A stretch of DNA of 64,000 nt, taken from contig SJPJ01000001.1 in assembly GCA_007859835.1 (NCBI GenBank), forward strand, positions 2,713,257 through 2,777,256. The letters are read 5' to 3'. Below, piece after piece: positions 9,729-18,096 of the stretch (positions are counted from its first letter, which is position 1; every line of letters begins with the position of its first letter). This stretch comes from Novipirellula herctigrandis. GTDB taxonomy: Bacteria; Planctomycetota; Planctomycetia; Pirellulales; Pirellulaceae. A program made the position numbers and the translations under genes. The notes beneath the pieces are model-generated. The model saw nothing but the letters and a program-made list of their open reading frames with translations. It had not been told where the DNA came from and did not search any database.

Positions 9729-10508
9729 ATGATTTACCTAGTTGTTAACGAGCAGTAGTTCGAGACCATCCATTAAACAGCTTACCAGCGCGGGTGTGAT
9801 CCAGTAGCTTGCTGGCAAATTCACCAGGCGTGAACCCGTTGCCCTTTCGCCCGTTGCCATTTCGCCCGTTGCCATTTCGCCCGTTGCCATTTCGCCCGTT
9901 GCCATTTCGCCCGTTGCCGTTTCGATCGAAGGGCACCATCAGGTCGTTCCCAGATTTGCCACCCACAACCAACACCCATCTCATCCGCCCACAAACATCA
10001 GCGAGTCTCCACTAACATATCCCGATTGTTCGAAGCCTTCCACCTTCGGAATCTTTACGCGGACCTCGTTCGTATCGGGCGTGACGCTTTCTTTTGATAG
10101 AAGCTCAGGGGTCGCATGGAACGAACCGATTCGGTTGAAAACACAACAGAAAGCGTGTATGCACCACCGTGAATAAGAAAAGACAAACAACCACGATTGG
10201 AAAGGAAACTGCCTGCATTGGATACAAGCGTTGCCCCGTGGTGAGCGGCGTGCGAATTGTGCATCAAGCGAATGAACATTATGCAACGGCTAACCGCTGA
10301 CGCTGGAGAGCGAATCGCCTGCGTCTTCGGCTAACCACTTACATGTTCAAATAAAAAGCTGCGAGAAAGCCCATCTTTGAATCTAACAAGATCGTAACAA
10401 AGGCTGCGGCACATGATCGGTTGAAAACAAACACCCAACCGGATCAACCCCACCTTGTAACCGTGAATGACTCACCCGTTTGGTTACAAATCTCGCCGAC
10501 TTTTTGAC
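9729..10508. other. Gene-poor gap with possible coding remnants
   Basis: No convincing intact gene is present in these 780 bp. The 15-bp tandem array at 9836-9925 lies here. On the minus strand two adjoining short frames look protein-like but are broken apart by a stop: one ends TPDTNEVRVKIPKVEGFE...SGDSLMFVGG (about 9981-10130) and the next begins MRWVLVVGGKSGNDLMVPFD (from 9984 down). They could be the remains of one gene whose middle was expanded by the repeat. I do not recognise the family. From about 10290 to 10508 I see nothing. Confidence 0.4.
9836..9925. repeat. 15-bp tandem array, six units
   Basis: Six head-to-tail copies of ccgttgccatttcgc. Units 2-5 are identical; the first differs by one base and the last by two (gccgtttcga). 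Translated on the minus strand the array would give repeated Gly-Arg-Asn-Gly-Asn blocks; on the plus strand it gives repeated Phe-Arg-Pro-Leu-Pro. There are no spacers, so it is not a CRISPR array. Confidence 0.95.
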
Positions 10509-10685
10509 TTAATAGCCGCCAGCGGTTTCCTCAGCTGGCTGCGAGAAATTCACTTCCTCTTCGGACATTCCGCCATTGTCCATCACTGGCCCTTCAATGA
10601 TCTCAGGGGCCTTATCCCCACCACAACCAAGCGAAAAGACAAACAGCGAAGACAACAACAAGAACACGTAACGTGCTTGCAACAT
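10509..10685 (-). CDS. Small lipoprotein paired with DUF1559 protein
   Basis: A 58-residue protein. It has a hydrophobic signal (ARYVFLLLSSLFVFSLGCGG) whose lipobox LGC would give a mature lipoprotein anchored at the cysteine near residue 21. The rest is short and acidic (EIIEGPVMDNGGMSEEEVNF...EETAGGY). It begins 102 bp after the DUF1559 gene on the same strand. A similar small lipoprotein follows the other DUF1559 gene in this window (34765-34935), so the pairing is reproducible. Function unknown; the position suggests a partner of the DUF1559 protein at the membrane. Confidence 0.8.
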   Translation of the reverse strand: MLQARYVFLLLSSLFVFSLGCGGDKAPEIIEGPVMDNGGMSEEEVNFSQPAEETAGGY

Positions 10686-10787
10686 GACTGGGATCTCTCA
10701 AAAGAGGGAACATAAAATGGAACAACGTTGGATGCCTCGAATGCACCCAACGTTATGAACGCAAAGTTTGCACGAATTAGAAATCGT

Positions 10788-12077
10788 TTAGAAATCTTCG
10801 TCAATGACTTCTTTAGCACTACGAGAGCCAAGTGCCCCCCAAAGCCCGTAGGGACTCTGGCCGCCCGGCCGGTTGTTGAGAAATCTGCCGTCAGCACTTG
10901 AGTCACCTGCTTCGATCGAATCGGTGATGAACCTGACTGCACCATCGCCCATTAGAACATGAACTCCGCCTTGGTGGCGACTACTAGGCGGCGCAGTTGA
11001 CTCCGAATTGTGCGAGTACGCATTGCAGACTTCTCGGTTGGGGGCCAGGATCGTCAACACGCCTGTTTGAACCGGGGTGGCAACCGCCCAGCGATAACCA
11101 CGCCCAAATTGTGGTCGCTCGACCATTCCGTTTGATGGAGCACTACCATTGTTTCGCCCAGCAGGGTACCAGAACTGCGGACGCAGAGGATCAATGTAAC
11201 CTAAGTCAGTACAAGCATCGGGTTCGCGAAGTGGCCCAGTGGTTGCACTGTTGTGGCTACCGGTTCGCATCGGGATCGTTCGCTTATCCATGTCCCCAAG
11301 ATCGGTTGCAATTTCGCCACACATAATCGTATTGGATAGACCATCGAGAATATCACGAAACGATGTATCTTGCCTGGGAACGAAAATGCCACGACACCCC
11401 GCTCGCGTATACTGCGCTCGACCCGATGGCGTCTGCCACAGGTTTGATCCAACGGATGCTTCATCAAGCCAAACCTGGTTGCCACCATTGTAAGACCCCA
11501 CACCGGAACTGGTGTAGCTAATCCCGTCACCAAGACAGGCCGCATAATTCGTTCGTCCATAAGATGGCTCACCCTTACCAGGATCACTAGGACAGCGAAA
11601 TGTTGGTACCTCCGTACGCCATGGAACATACCTTGATTCATGCGGCGAAGGGCCCATGGCATTCCAGGGACTGATGGGCATTGGAGTCACCACGGCTGAA
11701 CCGTTCCAGTAGGAATTATTCGGATTGGAGATTTGCTCCCATAATGCCTGCTGCTCGACGAAGGGGGTCAACCCAACCAAGAAACTTAGCAAAGTCCCAT
11801 TGGCAGACTGGGCACCGTCACCACCGGCATACCACAGCCTGTTCGTGGGAGTTCGTGTTCCACCATACTGCCGCGGAAGCTGGTTGTAGGCAGAGTGATA
11901 GTTATGCAACCCCAAGCCAATTTGCTTGAAATTATTACTGCAGCTCATCCGACGTGCTGCTTCGCGGGCTGCCTGAACCGCAGGCAGCAATAAACCAACC
12001 AGAACACCAATAATGGCGATCACCACAAGGAGTTCCACTAACGTAAAAGCTCGCTGGGATTTGAAACGGGAACGCAT
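10788..12077 (-). CDS. DUF1559 protein with pilin-like N-terminus
   Basis: A 429-residue protein typical of Planctomycetes. The N-terminus has the type II secretion/type IV pilin cleavage and methylation pattern (RAFTLVELLVVIAIIGVL), followed by the highly conserved AVQAAREAARRMSCSNN and FKQIGLGLHNYH of the DUF1559 (SBP_bac_10) family. The C-terminus has the family's conserved display-like end (SSRHQGGVHVLMGDGAVRF). The start at 12077 is supported by GGAGGTG a few bases upstream; the longer frame adds 22 unlikely residues. Such proteins are thought to form surface pseudopilus or fibre structures, possibly for binding or taking up polysaccharide. It is a close paralogue of 35147-36388. Confidence 0.92.
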   Translation of the reverse strand: MRSRFKSQRAFTLVELLVVIAIIGVLVGLLLPAVQAAREAARRMSCSNNFKQIGLGLHNYHSAYNQLPRQYGGTRTPTNRLWYAGGDGAQSANGTLLSFLVGLTPFVEQQALWEQISNPNNSYWNGSAVVTPMPISPWNAMGPSPHESRYVPWRTEVPTFRCPSDPGKGEPSYGRTNYAACLGDGISYTSSGVGSYNGGNQVWLDEASVGSNLWQTPSGRAQYTRAGCRGIFVPRQDTSFRDILDGLSNTIMCGEIATDLGDMDKRTIPMRTGSHNSATTGPLREPDACTDLGYIDPLRPQFWYPAGRNNGSAPSNGMVERPQFGRGYRWAVATPVQTGVLTILAPNREVCNAYSHNSESTAPPSSRHQGGVHVLMGDGAVRFITDSIEAGDSSADGRFLNNRPGGQSPYGLWGALGSRSAKEVIDEDF

Positions 12078-12355
12078 GAAAACACCTCCAAGAAAAGCAG
12101 AATCTGAAAAAGGCCTAAAACAAAGGCGAATAGACCACCTCAATAATTGTTATAGTAGGACAATACTCTTCCGTCTACCGATTCCGCCACTCCTTTTTAT
12201 AATTCTCGGCTCCAGCCCACACGCCCCCCTCCGCAGGAGGGAGCGGCGTCAAATCGGGCGGTTTTCGATTGAGCAACTGACGCTAACGAACCGTAAAATG
12301 GAAGCAATTCGCGGTAAGCTTCGAAGATCATTTGCAATATTCGTCGCTTCGGTTT

Positions 12356-13783
12356 CTACAATCCAACACCCGTTCCTTGCATACTGTCGTCGTGGTCCCA
12401 CAAGATCACCCAAGGATCCTTGGTCTTCAATTGGAATGCTTTTAGCTTTCCCTTCAGCCTTTTCAAGACGTCAGCATGGTCTTCGTCTGTGGCAAGATTT
12501 TGAATTTCGTCGACATCCTTGGAAAGGTCATAGAGTTCGAACTCAGCCCGAAATAGATAATCCTTCACCTTGCGTTTTCCAAAAGTCTCGCCACCAGAGC
12601 GGTAAACACTTTGCCATGTTGAGGCAGCCCAAAGGTCGGACGCAAATGGGTATTCCAGCCGCCAGGCAATGTTCCAAATCAACTTGAATTTGCCTTCACG
12701 AACAACGCGCATCGGGTAGTACATCGTCAGTTCATGAAAGTTATGCGACGCATAGATTTCATTCCAACCCTTTGGGCTTGTCTCGCCAAGTATTGTTGTG
12801 AAATTGCGACCGTGAAAGTCAGAAGCTGAATACTTGACGCCTGCAAAACTTAGAATAGTGGGTGTCAAATCAGCCCAGGTGATCATGGCGTTATTGACGA
12901 TACCTTGGTTCTTCATGCGTGGATCCTTGACGATGCAAGGCAACTTCACGCCAGGTTCATAGACAGTTGTTTTCGCACCGGGAAAGGCAATCCCGTTGTC
13001 TGAAATGTAGATCACAATCGTGTTGTCCGATTTGCCCGCCTTCCTAAGCGACTCCACCAGCTTTCCGAACCCCTGGTCAATTCGAGACACCGATTGGTAG
13101 TACTCCGCCAATTCTTCGCGACATGGTTGTGTGTCTGGCAAGAACGGAGGGACAATCACATCGGCCGGTTTGTATTTGACGGTGTCGACTCCTGGAAAAC
13201 CTTGCTCACGATTACCAAATGAATTGGGGGCGTCCCACGGTTCGGGTTGAAACGGTGCGTCTCGATGAGGATCATCGGTACAAAAATAGAGAAAGAAAGG
13301 ACGTTCTTGATTGATCACCCCTTCACATGCCGTCGCCATTTCAACGGTGTTGCGAGGGTCGGCACTTAAGACCCTATCAAATTTGTAAACTGACTCTGGA
13401 GCCAAATGGTACTTTCCAACGCGTGCCGTCGTATAACCGGCCTTGTTAAGCAAGACGGGCAAAGACTTGACCGACTCGAAGGTGCTGAAATGGTGATAGT
13501 CATGCACATGCCCATAGGAACCGGTGGCGTGTCCGAATTTTCCGGTCAGAATGACAGAGCGACTCGCGGCACAACTAGCACTGGTGCAATAAGCCTGCGT
13601 AAAACGAACACCTTCTTTTGCCAACTGATCCAAGTGCGGCGTCTTGATGATTGGATTGCCGTAACAACCAAGTGCATCCATCCCATGATCATCAGAGACG
13701 AACAAGACGATATTGGGTTGGTCCGCAGCGGAGACGATTCCGCTGGTGCAAAAAACAAAACCAAGCAAGACGAGTCGGTACAT
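12356..13783 (-). CDS. Heparan N-sulfatase-like S1 sulfatase
   Basis: Secreted sulfatase of 475 residues. The start at 13783 is chosen because it gives a normal signal peptide (MYRLVLLGFVFCTSGIVSA); the open frame upstream of it translates a tandem repeat and is not credible as protein. The metal site is VSDDHGMDALGCYG and the formylglycine site is CAASR at C71, with Ala at the third position. The GKWH segment reads VGKYHLAP. The short compact layout and HVHDYHHF after the active site recall N-sulfoglucosamine sulfohydrolases. In this setting the substrate is more likely an algal galactan than heparan. The 5' region is occupied by two tandem repeat arrays. Confidence 0.91.
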   Translation of the reverse strand: MYRLVLLGFVFCTSGIVSAADQPNIVLFVSDDHGMDALGCYGNPIIKTPHLDQLAKEGVRFTQAYCTSASCAASRSVILTGKFGHATGSYGHVHDYHHFSTFESVKSLPVLLNKAGYTTARVGKYHLAPESVYKFDRVLSADPRNTVEMATACEGVINQERPFFLYFCTDDPHRDAPFQPEPWDAPNSFGNREQGFPGVDTVKYKPADVIVPPFLPDTQPCREELAEYYQSVSRIDQGFGKLVESLRKAGKSDNTIVIYISDNGIAFPGAKTTVYEPGVKLPCIVKDPRMKNQGIVNNAMITWADLTPTILSFAGVKYSASDFHGRNFTTILGETSPKGWNEIYASHNFHELTMYYPMRVVREGKFKLIWNIAWRLEYPFASDLWAASTWQSVYRSGGETFGKRKVKDYLFRAEFELYDLSKDVDEIQNLATDEDHADVLKRLKGKLKAFQLKTKDPWVILWDHDDSMQGTGVGL

Positions 13784-13798
13784 GAGTCTAATCGCGGG

Positions 13799-13826
13799 TA
13801 AGAGTCGGGGGATAAGAGTCGGGGGA
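13799..13826. repeat. 14-bp perfect tandem duplication
   Basis: Two identical copies of taagagtcggggga, immediately upstream of the sulfatase start at 13783, where its ribosome-binding site or 5' untranslated region would lie. Confidence 0.9.
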
Positions 13827-13889
13827 TTGCCGAGACTTCGCTTCCGAGAGCGGCGAGTCGCAATCGAGATCATTTTCATCATTGACGAG

Positions 13890-13955
13890 GGATCGTTGTA
13901 GGCCAGGATCGTTGTAGGCAGGATCGTTGTAGGCAGGATCGTTGTAGGCCAGGAT
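13890..13955. repeat. 15/16-bp tandem array, four units
   Basis: Four head-to-tail copies of ggatcgttgtaggc(c)a, with lengths 16, 15, 15 and 16 bp, followed by a partial unit ggat. The lengths differ by one base, so the array would not keep a reading frame; it lies between the sulfatase and the FecR-like gene. No spacers. Confidence 0.93.
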
Positions 13956-14050
13956 TTCATTGGCCACGACCTCACCTGGCGCCGCAATGCCAGGACCGGT
14001 CCTCGCCTTCATCCAACTTCAAATGCTCTAAGTTTCTCGTCCCGTACGTC

Positions 14051-15649
14051 TCACTCAATATAGCCGGATGTAACCGAGCCCCAAGTCTTTCCGATACGGA
14101 TATCGCCAATCTGCACGGGATCGGATTCATTCGAGACAAGTCGGATCTCATCAAACACGCTGTTGTCGAGAATGGGACGCGTCCCCATACTCCACGCTAG
14201 CGGCTCGACAGAATCCACAGCAGTGCCGAATTCGTAGACACGAGCAAATACTTGGTCGACCTTTTTGCGATGCGCAGATATCTTGCAAACAATCAGCTGC
14301 GAATCGGATTCACGGAGGCTTTTCGTTGTTTTTGCGGTTCGTCCGTTGTGAATCAACTTCGGCGTCCCCATCCTTCCGCATGGGCTGATTGCGATTTTGT
14401 TTCCTGTCGGGTCGTGCAAGGTAATGAAAGCCCAACCCGACGAAGGTTTACTCCGTTGAAGATCAGGTTTTCGAACCAAAAAGCTGACGTAGTATGCAAC
14501 GTCCCGGTCCATACGAATAGGCTTTTCTAAGGACCGGGTCAATGACGTGGTTCCGCTTAGCAGCACACTTCCACGATCGGACGCCGTCGTCGCACCAGGC
14601 CATGCAATGGCGTGTGAAGAAACAACTTCCGCGACGTCGGCTTGAACGCGTTTGTTGGATCGTTTCCAGCCGCCATTCCAACCCTTACCGCCATCCTGAC
14701 CAACGAGTTTTTCGCCTCCATAAGAGAAAGACTCCGAGAGGATCAACGCATTGTCTTGCTTCGCATGAGCGGCGGGCCCTCGGGCAAAGTCAGCAGATGC
14801 AAGCGGGATCTTCTTCTGATTTCCGCACGCCTCGACGCGGCGTGCTTGACCAGCGTCCAGATGCACAGCCTCGGTCAATGTGTCATTGGATTCATAGTGA
14901 ACACGCCCATCGAAAACATGGATCTCCATGACATCGCCCGACGAATCCACTGACACGGCATACTCGGTGCCTTCATCTAATATCTTTGAAAAAGGAGTTC
15001 TTAGCGTGAAGCAATCTAAATCTGTGAGCCCACGAAAAACAGCCTTGCCTTTGACCAACAGAGCTTCATCAACGGCTACCAAATCAAGCCGAGTCGGCCC
15101 CTCGATGACCAAACTCACATCGCAATCAAACTGAACCACAGCGATTCCGGTTTCGAGCTGCAGCGATTCGCTCGAAAGCCGCTGCCCCTCATATCGCAAC
15201 GCGCTGGCCGCGGCCCATCGACACCCCGATGCATACCTGAGCGTTGCGATTTCCTGTGATTCGGGATCGTAGCGGCGAGCCACCTCCGTCGCATCCGACT
15301 TCGATGTCGTGCGATTCCCCCAGAACCAATGGTCGATGCCAGCTCCCACAATGAGGCTGACGCTCATCGCCATTGCGAGCCAAGCCGCCGTTCCAAGCGA
15401 ACGCCGTTTTCCAACGCGATCAACCGGAGCCTGCGGGTTTGGCGGAACCGAATCCACCGATTCCTTCACATCGCCATGTTGTCGATGAAGCATGGAATAT
15501 AGGTCTACCGACTCGACGTAATAATCCAAGGCGGCGGGATCGTTTTGCATGATCGCTTCGAGCTCTCGCATCGATTCTGCGTCGAGCTCACCTTCACGCA
15601 ACAAACCCACCAGCTCCATCAAACGGTTGTGTTCCTGGGGTGTATCCAT
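14051..15649 (-). CDS. FecR-like anti-sigma protein with sensor domain
   Basis: A 532-residue membrane protein expected to hold the adjacent ECF sigma factor inactive until an external signal arrives. Residues 1-70 form the cytoplasmic sigma-binding part, with the leucine-rich start NRLMELVGLLREGELDAESM. One membrane segment lies at about 86-108. The FecR domain spans about 140-285, with the characteristic FRGLTDLDCFTLRTP and VHVFDGRV-type strands. The remaining 230 residues look like a LamG/concanavalin-like jelly roll ending in IGDIRIGKTW, a plausible carbohydrate-sensing domain. Its ATG shares one base with the stop of the sigma gene (TGATG), so the two are translationally coupled. Confidence 0.88.
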   Translation of the reverse strand: MDTPQEHNRLMELVGLLREGELDAESMRELEAIMQNDPAALDYYVESVDLYSMLHRQHGDVKESVDSVPPNPQAPVDRVGKRRSLGTAAWLAMAMSVSLIVGAGIDHWFWGNRTTSKSDATEVARRYDPESQEIATLRYASGCRWAAASALRYEGQRLSSESLQLETGIAVVQFDCDVSLVIEGPTRLDLVAVDEALLVKGKAVFRGLTDLDCFTLRTPFSKILDEGTEYAVSVDSSGDVMEIHVFDGRVHYESNDTLTEAVHLDAGQARRVEACGNQKKIPLASADFARGPAAHAKQDNALILSESFSYGGEKLVGQDGGKGWNGGWKRSNKRVQADVAEVVSSHAIAWPGATTASDRGSVLLSGTTSLTRSLEKPIRMDRDVAYYVSFLVRKPDLQRSKPSSGWAFITLHDPTGNKIAISPCGRMGTPKLIHNGRTAKTTKSLRESDSQLIVCKISAHRKKVDQVFARVYEFGTAVDSVEPLAWSMGTRPILDNSVFDEIRLVSNESDPVQIGDIRIGKTWGSVTSGYIE

Positions 15650-16197
15650 CAGTTGGCCCTCTCTGCCCGCAGCGATTGCCGAATGCAATAGAGCAAACGG
15701 TCGTGTATTCGATTGAGCGACTTGTAAACCGACTCAACGCTGCGACCGACTTGCGCCGAAACCTCCTTGGTCGAATTCTCAGCAAAGTACTTCAATTGAA
15801 TTAGCTGGTGATCCTTCTCACGCAGCTCCGACAAACAGGACTGCAGGGCCTCAGCACGCACGTCACTTTGAGACGACAATTGCCCAGCGGCCTCTGCGAT
15901 CATCAACATGGTGGGCTCGCTGAAAAGCACCTTGGAAGTCTGTTTCTTTCGACGATAACGAAGCACTTGATATCGAGCGATCGTAATCCCCCAAGCCGCA
16001 AAATTCGTCCCAGGCTCGAATGCGTCGTACTTCCGCCACATCGTCGTACAGGTTTCTTGCAGCAGGTCTTCGGCATCGGCCATGTTTGGAACCAGGGACA
16101 AGACGAAACCAAGGATCCGCCGTTCTGATTGCAGAAACAGCCGCATGAAGGCCTCTTCCTTCGCGATATCCACCGCTGGTTCCTGTTCATCCGTCAT
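15649..16197 (-). CDS. ECF sigma factor coupled to FecR protein
   Basis: ECF sigma factor of 181 residues. Region 2 appears as SLVPNMADAEDLLQETCTTM followed by NFAAWGITIARYQVLRYRRK; region 4 as LIQLKYFAENSTKEVSAQVG with RSVESVYKSLNRIHDRL. It belongs to the same planctomycete-type group as 7423-7977. The start at 16197 (MTDEQEPAVD) has GGGAG seven bases upstream, which fits better than the ATG 11 codons earlier. The FecR-like gene follows with a one-base overlap, making a classic sigma/anti-sigma switch. The divergent gene at 16455 begins about 260 bp away, so this region may contain promoters for both directions. Confidence 0.92.
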   Translation of the reverse strand: MTDEQEPAVDIAKEEAFMRLFLQSERRILGFVLSLVPNMADAEDLLQETCTTMWRKYDAFEPGTNFAAWGITIARYQVLRYRRKKQTSKVLFSEPTMLMIAEAAGQLSSQSDVRAEALQSCLSELREKDHQLIQLKYFAENSTKEVSAQVGRSVESVYKSLNRIHDRLLYCIRQSLRAERAN

Positions 16198-16454
16198 TTC
16201 GTTCTCCCGGTTACTTTGCCGTTCATTCAACAGGTTCCAAAATCTGGAGACGTGACTCCGTTGATCGTCGGGGGCAGATAGAAGACCGCGTGCGTCTACG
16301 TTTTTTGGAGTTTTTTCTCGAGCGAAATCCCAAAAGTTCTCGGAACTGGCAAAATTTTAATTCTAAAAAGGTTCAAAATGGGGGCCCCCATGCGATTACC
16401 TTCCGTTCACGCTCATTTCGCCTTGACTCCCCCCGATCTTACAAACCTAACCCA

Positions 16455-17828
16455 ATGAAGAACACGCCCACCTTAGCTTCCTCGCGACGAAGGTTCCTTA
16501 ACCAAGCCGCTGCGTTGACAACCGCCGCAATGGTTCCCTACACATTCACTGCGTCACGAGTGGCTGCCCAATCAAAAAGCGAACGTTTGCGATTCGCATT
16601 GATTGGTGTGGGAGGAAACGGAACGCGGACGGCACCGGTTGGCAAAGAGTATGCCGACTTGGTTGCGTTGTGCGACGTGGATGCCCGTCATCTCAGCCAC
16701 GGAAATCAGTTACTGTGTGACGGGGAAGCGGACCTCTATGCCGACTACCGCGAAGTGCTCGCACGCGAAGACATCGACGTTGTGCAAATTTCGACGCCCG
16801 ATCACTGGCATACCAAGATTCTGATCGAAGCGATGCTGGCGGGCAAAGATGCTTACTGTGAAAAGCCGCTAACGCTGACCATTGACGAAGGCAAGTTGAT
16901 TCGAAAAGTGCAAAAGGAAACGGGTCGTGTCGTCCAGGTTGGGACTCAACAGCGAAGCAGTTTCAATCGGTTCAACAAAGCTTTGGCAATAATCGCTGAC
17001 GGACGCCTCGGGAAACTCAAACAGATCACCGTGGGGATTGATGCTGGCGGATGGAGTCCTGAGATTCCGATCGCGGATGTTCCCAAAGGACTTGATTGGG
17101 ATCGCTGGCTCGGACCGTCGCCGCCAATGGATTATCGTTTCTTGAAGGATGCCAATAGGGACAAATTTTACACCAACTGCCACACTCATTTTCGCTGGTG
17201 GTATGAACATTCCGGTGGCAAGCTGACCGATTGGGGTGCTCACCACATCGACATCGCAATGCTTGGGATCGCCGCGGCTGGACAAAACAACGACCCGGTA
17301 TCGGTAGCCGGATCCGCAGAACACGATGTTGAGTTCAAAGACGGAATCCCCATGCTTAACAACCGTTACAACACCGCTCGGGCGTTCAATCTGGATGTTG
17401 ACTTTATTGACGGTGACGTTGTGATGAATATCCGCCATGACGTCGACAACGGCATTTTGTTCGAAGGCGAACTCGGACGGATTTTTGTCAACCGGGGCAA
17501 ACTTGTTGGTAAGCCAGTTGAATACCTAGCGTCCAAACCACTGCCCGAAGAAGCAATCGCCAAAGTCTATCGTGGCATGCCGATCATTGGAAACGACCGA
17601 CCGGCTCATTGGGCTAACTTCATCCATTCGATCGAACATCGCACGCTGCCGATCTCGGACGTTCATTCGCATATGAAAATGTTGAACGTATGCCACCTTG
17701 CCGGAATCTGTTGCCGCCTTGGCCGTACGATCCATTGGGACCAAGCCACCGAACAAATCACCGGCGATGAACTTGCAGCCAGTATGATGAGCCGACCCTA
17801 CCGAGAAGGCTACGAGATCGAAGTCTAG
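16455..17828 (+). CDS. Tat-exported Gfo/Idh/MocA oxidoreductase
   Basis: A 457-residue NAD(P)-dependent sugar oxidoreductase. The start at 16455 gives a twin-arginine signal (SSRRRFLNQAAALTTAAMVP), implying export of the folded, cofactor-loaded protein. The Rossmann glycine motif is ALIGVGGNGTR, and the family's catalytic-site signature is DAYCEKPLTLT. DWGAHHIDIAM in the second half is characteristic of the large planctomycete paralogue group, and the C-terminus ends SRPYREGYEIEV. The substrate may be a hydroxyl of a released oligosaccharide. It heads a plus-strand run that continues, after a tandem repeat, into three sulfatases and a second oxidoreductase of the same family (22965-24347). 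Confidence 0.9.
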   Translation: MKNTPTLASSRRRFLNQAAALTTAAMVPYTFTASRVAAQSKSERLRFALIGVGGNGTRTAPVGKEYADLVALCDVDARHLSHGNQLLCDGEADLYADYREVLAREDIDVVQISTPDHWHTKILIEAMLAGKDAYCEKPLTLTIDEGKLIRKVQKETGRVVQVGTQQRSSFNRFNKALAIIADGRLGKLKQITVGIDAGGWSPEIPIADVPKGLDWDRWLGPSPPMDYRFLKDANRDKFYTNCHTHFRWWYEHSGGKLTDWGAHHIDIAMLGIAAAGQNNDPVSVAGSAEHDVEFKDGIPMLNNRYNTARAFNLDVDFIDGDVVMNIRHDVDNGILFEGELGRIFVNRGKLVGKPVEYLASKPLPEEAIAKVYRGMPIIGNDRPAHWANFIHSIEHRTLPISDVHSHMKMLNVCHLAGICCRLGRTIHWDQATEQITGDELAASMMSRPYREGYEIEV

Positions 17829-17842
17829 TGATTTGCCCCCGA

Positions 17843-17942
17843 TCCCCGTGCCTGCAGTAAAACCCCCGTGCCTGCAGTAAAACCCCCGTGCCTGCAGTAA
17901 AACCCCCGTGCCTGCAGTAAAACCCCCGTGCCTGCGGTAAAA
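17843..17942. repeat. 20-bp tandem array, five units
   Basis: Five copies of cccccgtgcctgcagtaaaa; the first has t for its first base and the last has g for a (gcggtaaaa). It begins 15 bp after the stop of the oxidoreductase gene and ends 155 bp before the next sulfatase, so it lies in the untranslated spacer of a likely operon. Perfect head-to-tail, without spacers. Confidence 0.95.
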
Positions 17943-18096
17943 GAGGTACGGACGACGCAATCGAGTATGTTTGCCCGGCCGAAGACTTGTCATTCGCTCA
18001 GATCAGGTCAAATTAGCGGGCAAGCTAAACTCCGATTCAGTAACGAATCTAGCCGTAAACCTCTCCTGTCCAAAACTCGTACTCAAACGTGATTCC

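Noticed and set aside
9836-9925. Possible CRISPR-like or coding repeat
   Set aside because: Units are contiguous with no spacers, and no cas genes are present. The long open frames across it exist only because a 15-bp unit has no stop.
12356-13987. Extended N-terminus of the sulfatase through the repeat
   Set aside because: The extra 68 residues translate the tandem arrays and precede a normal signal peptide, so the internal ATG at 13783 is used.
17843-17942. CRISPR array
   Set aside because: The 20-bp units abut directly; there is no spacer sequence.
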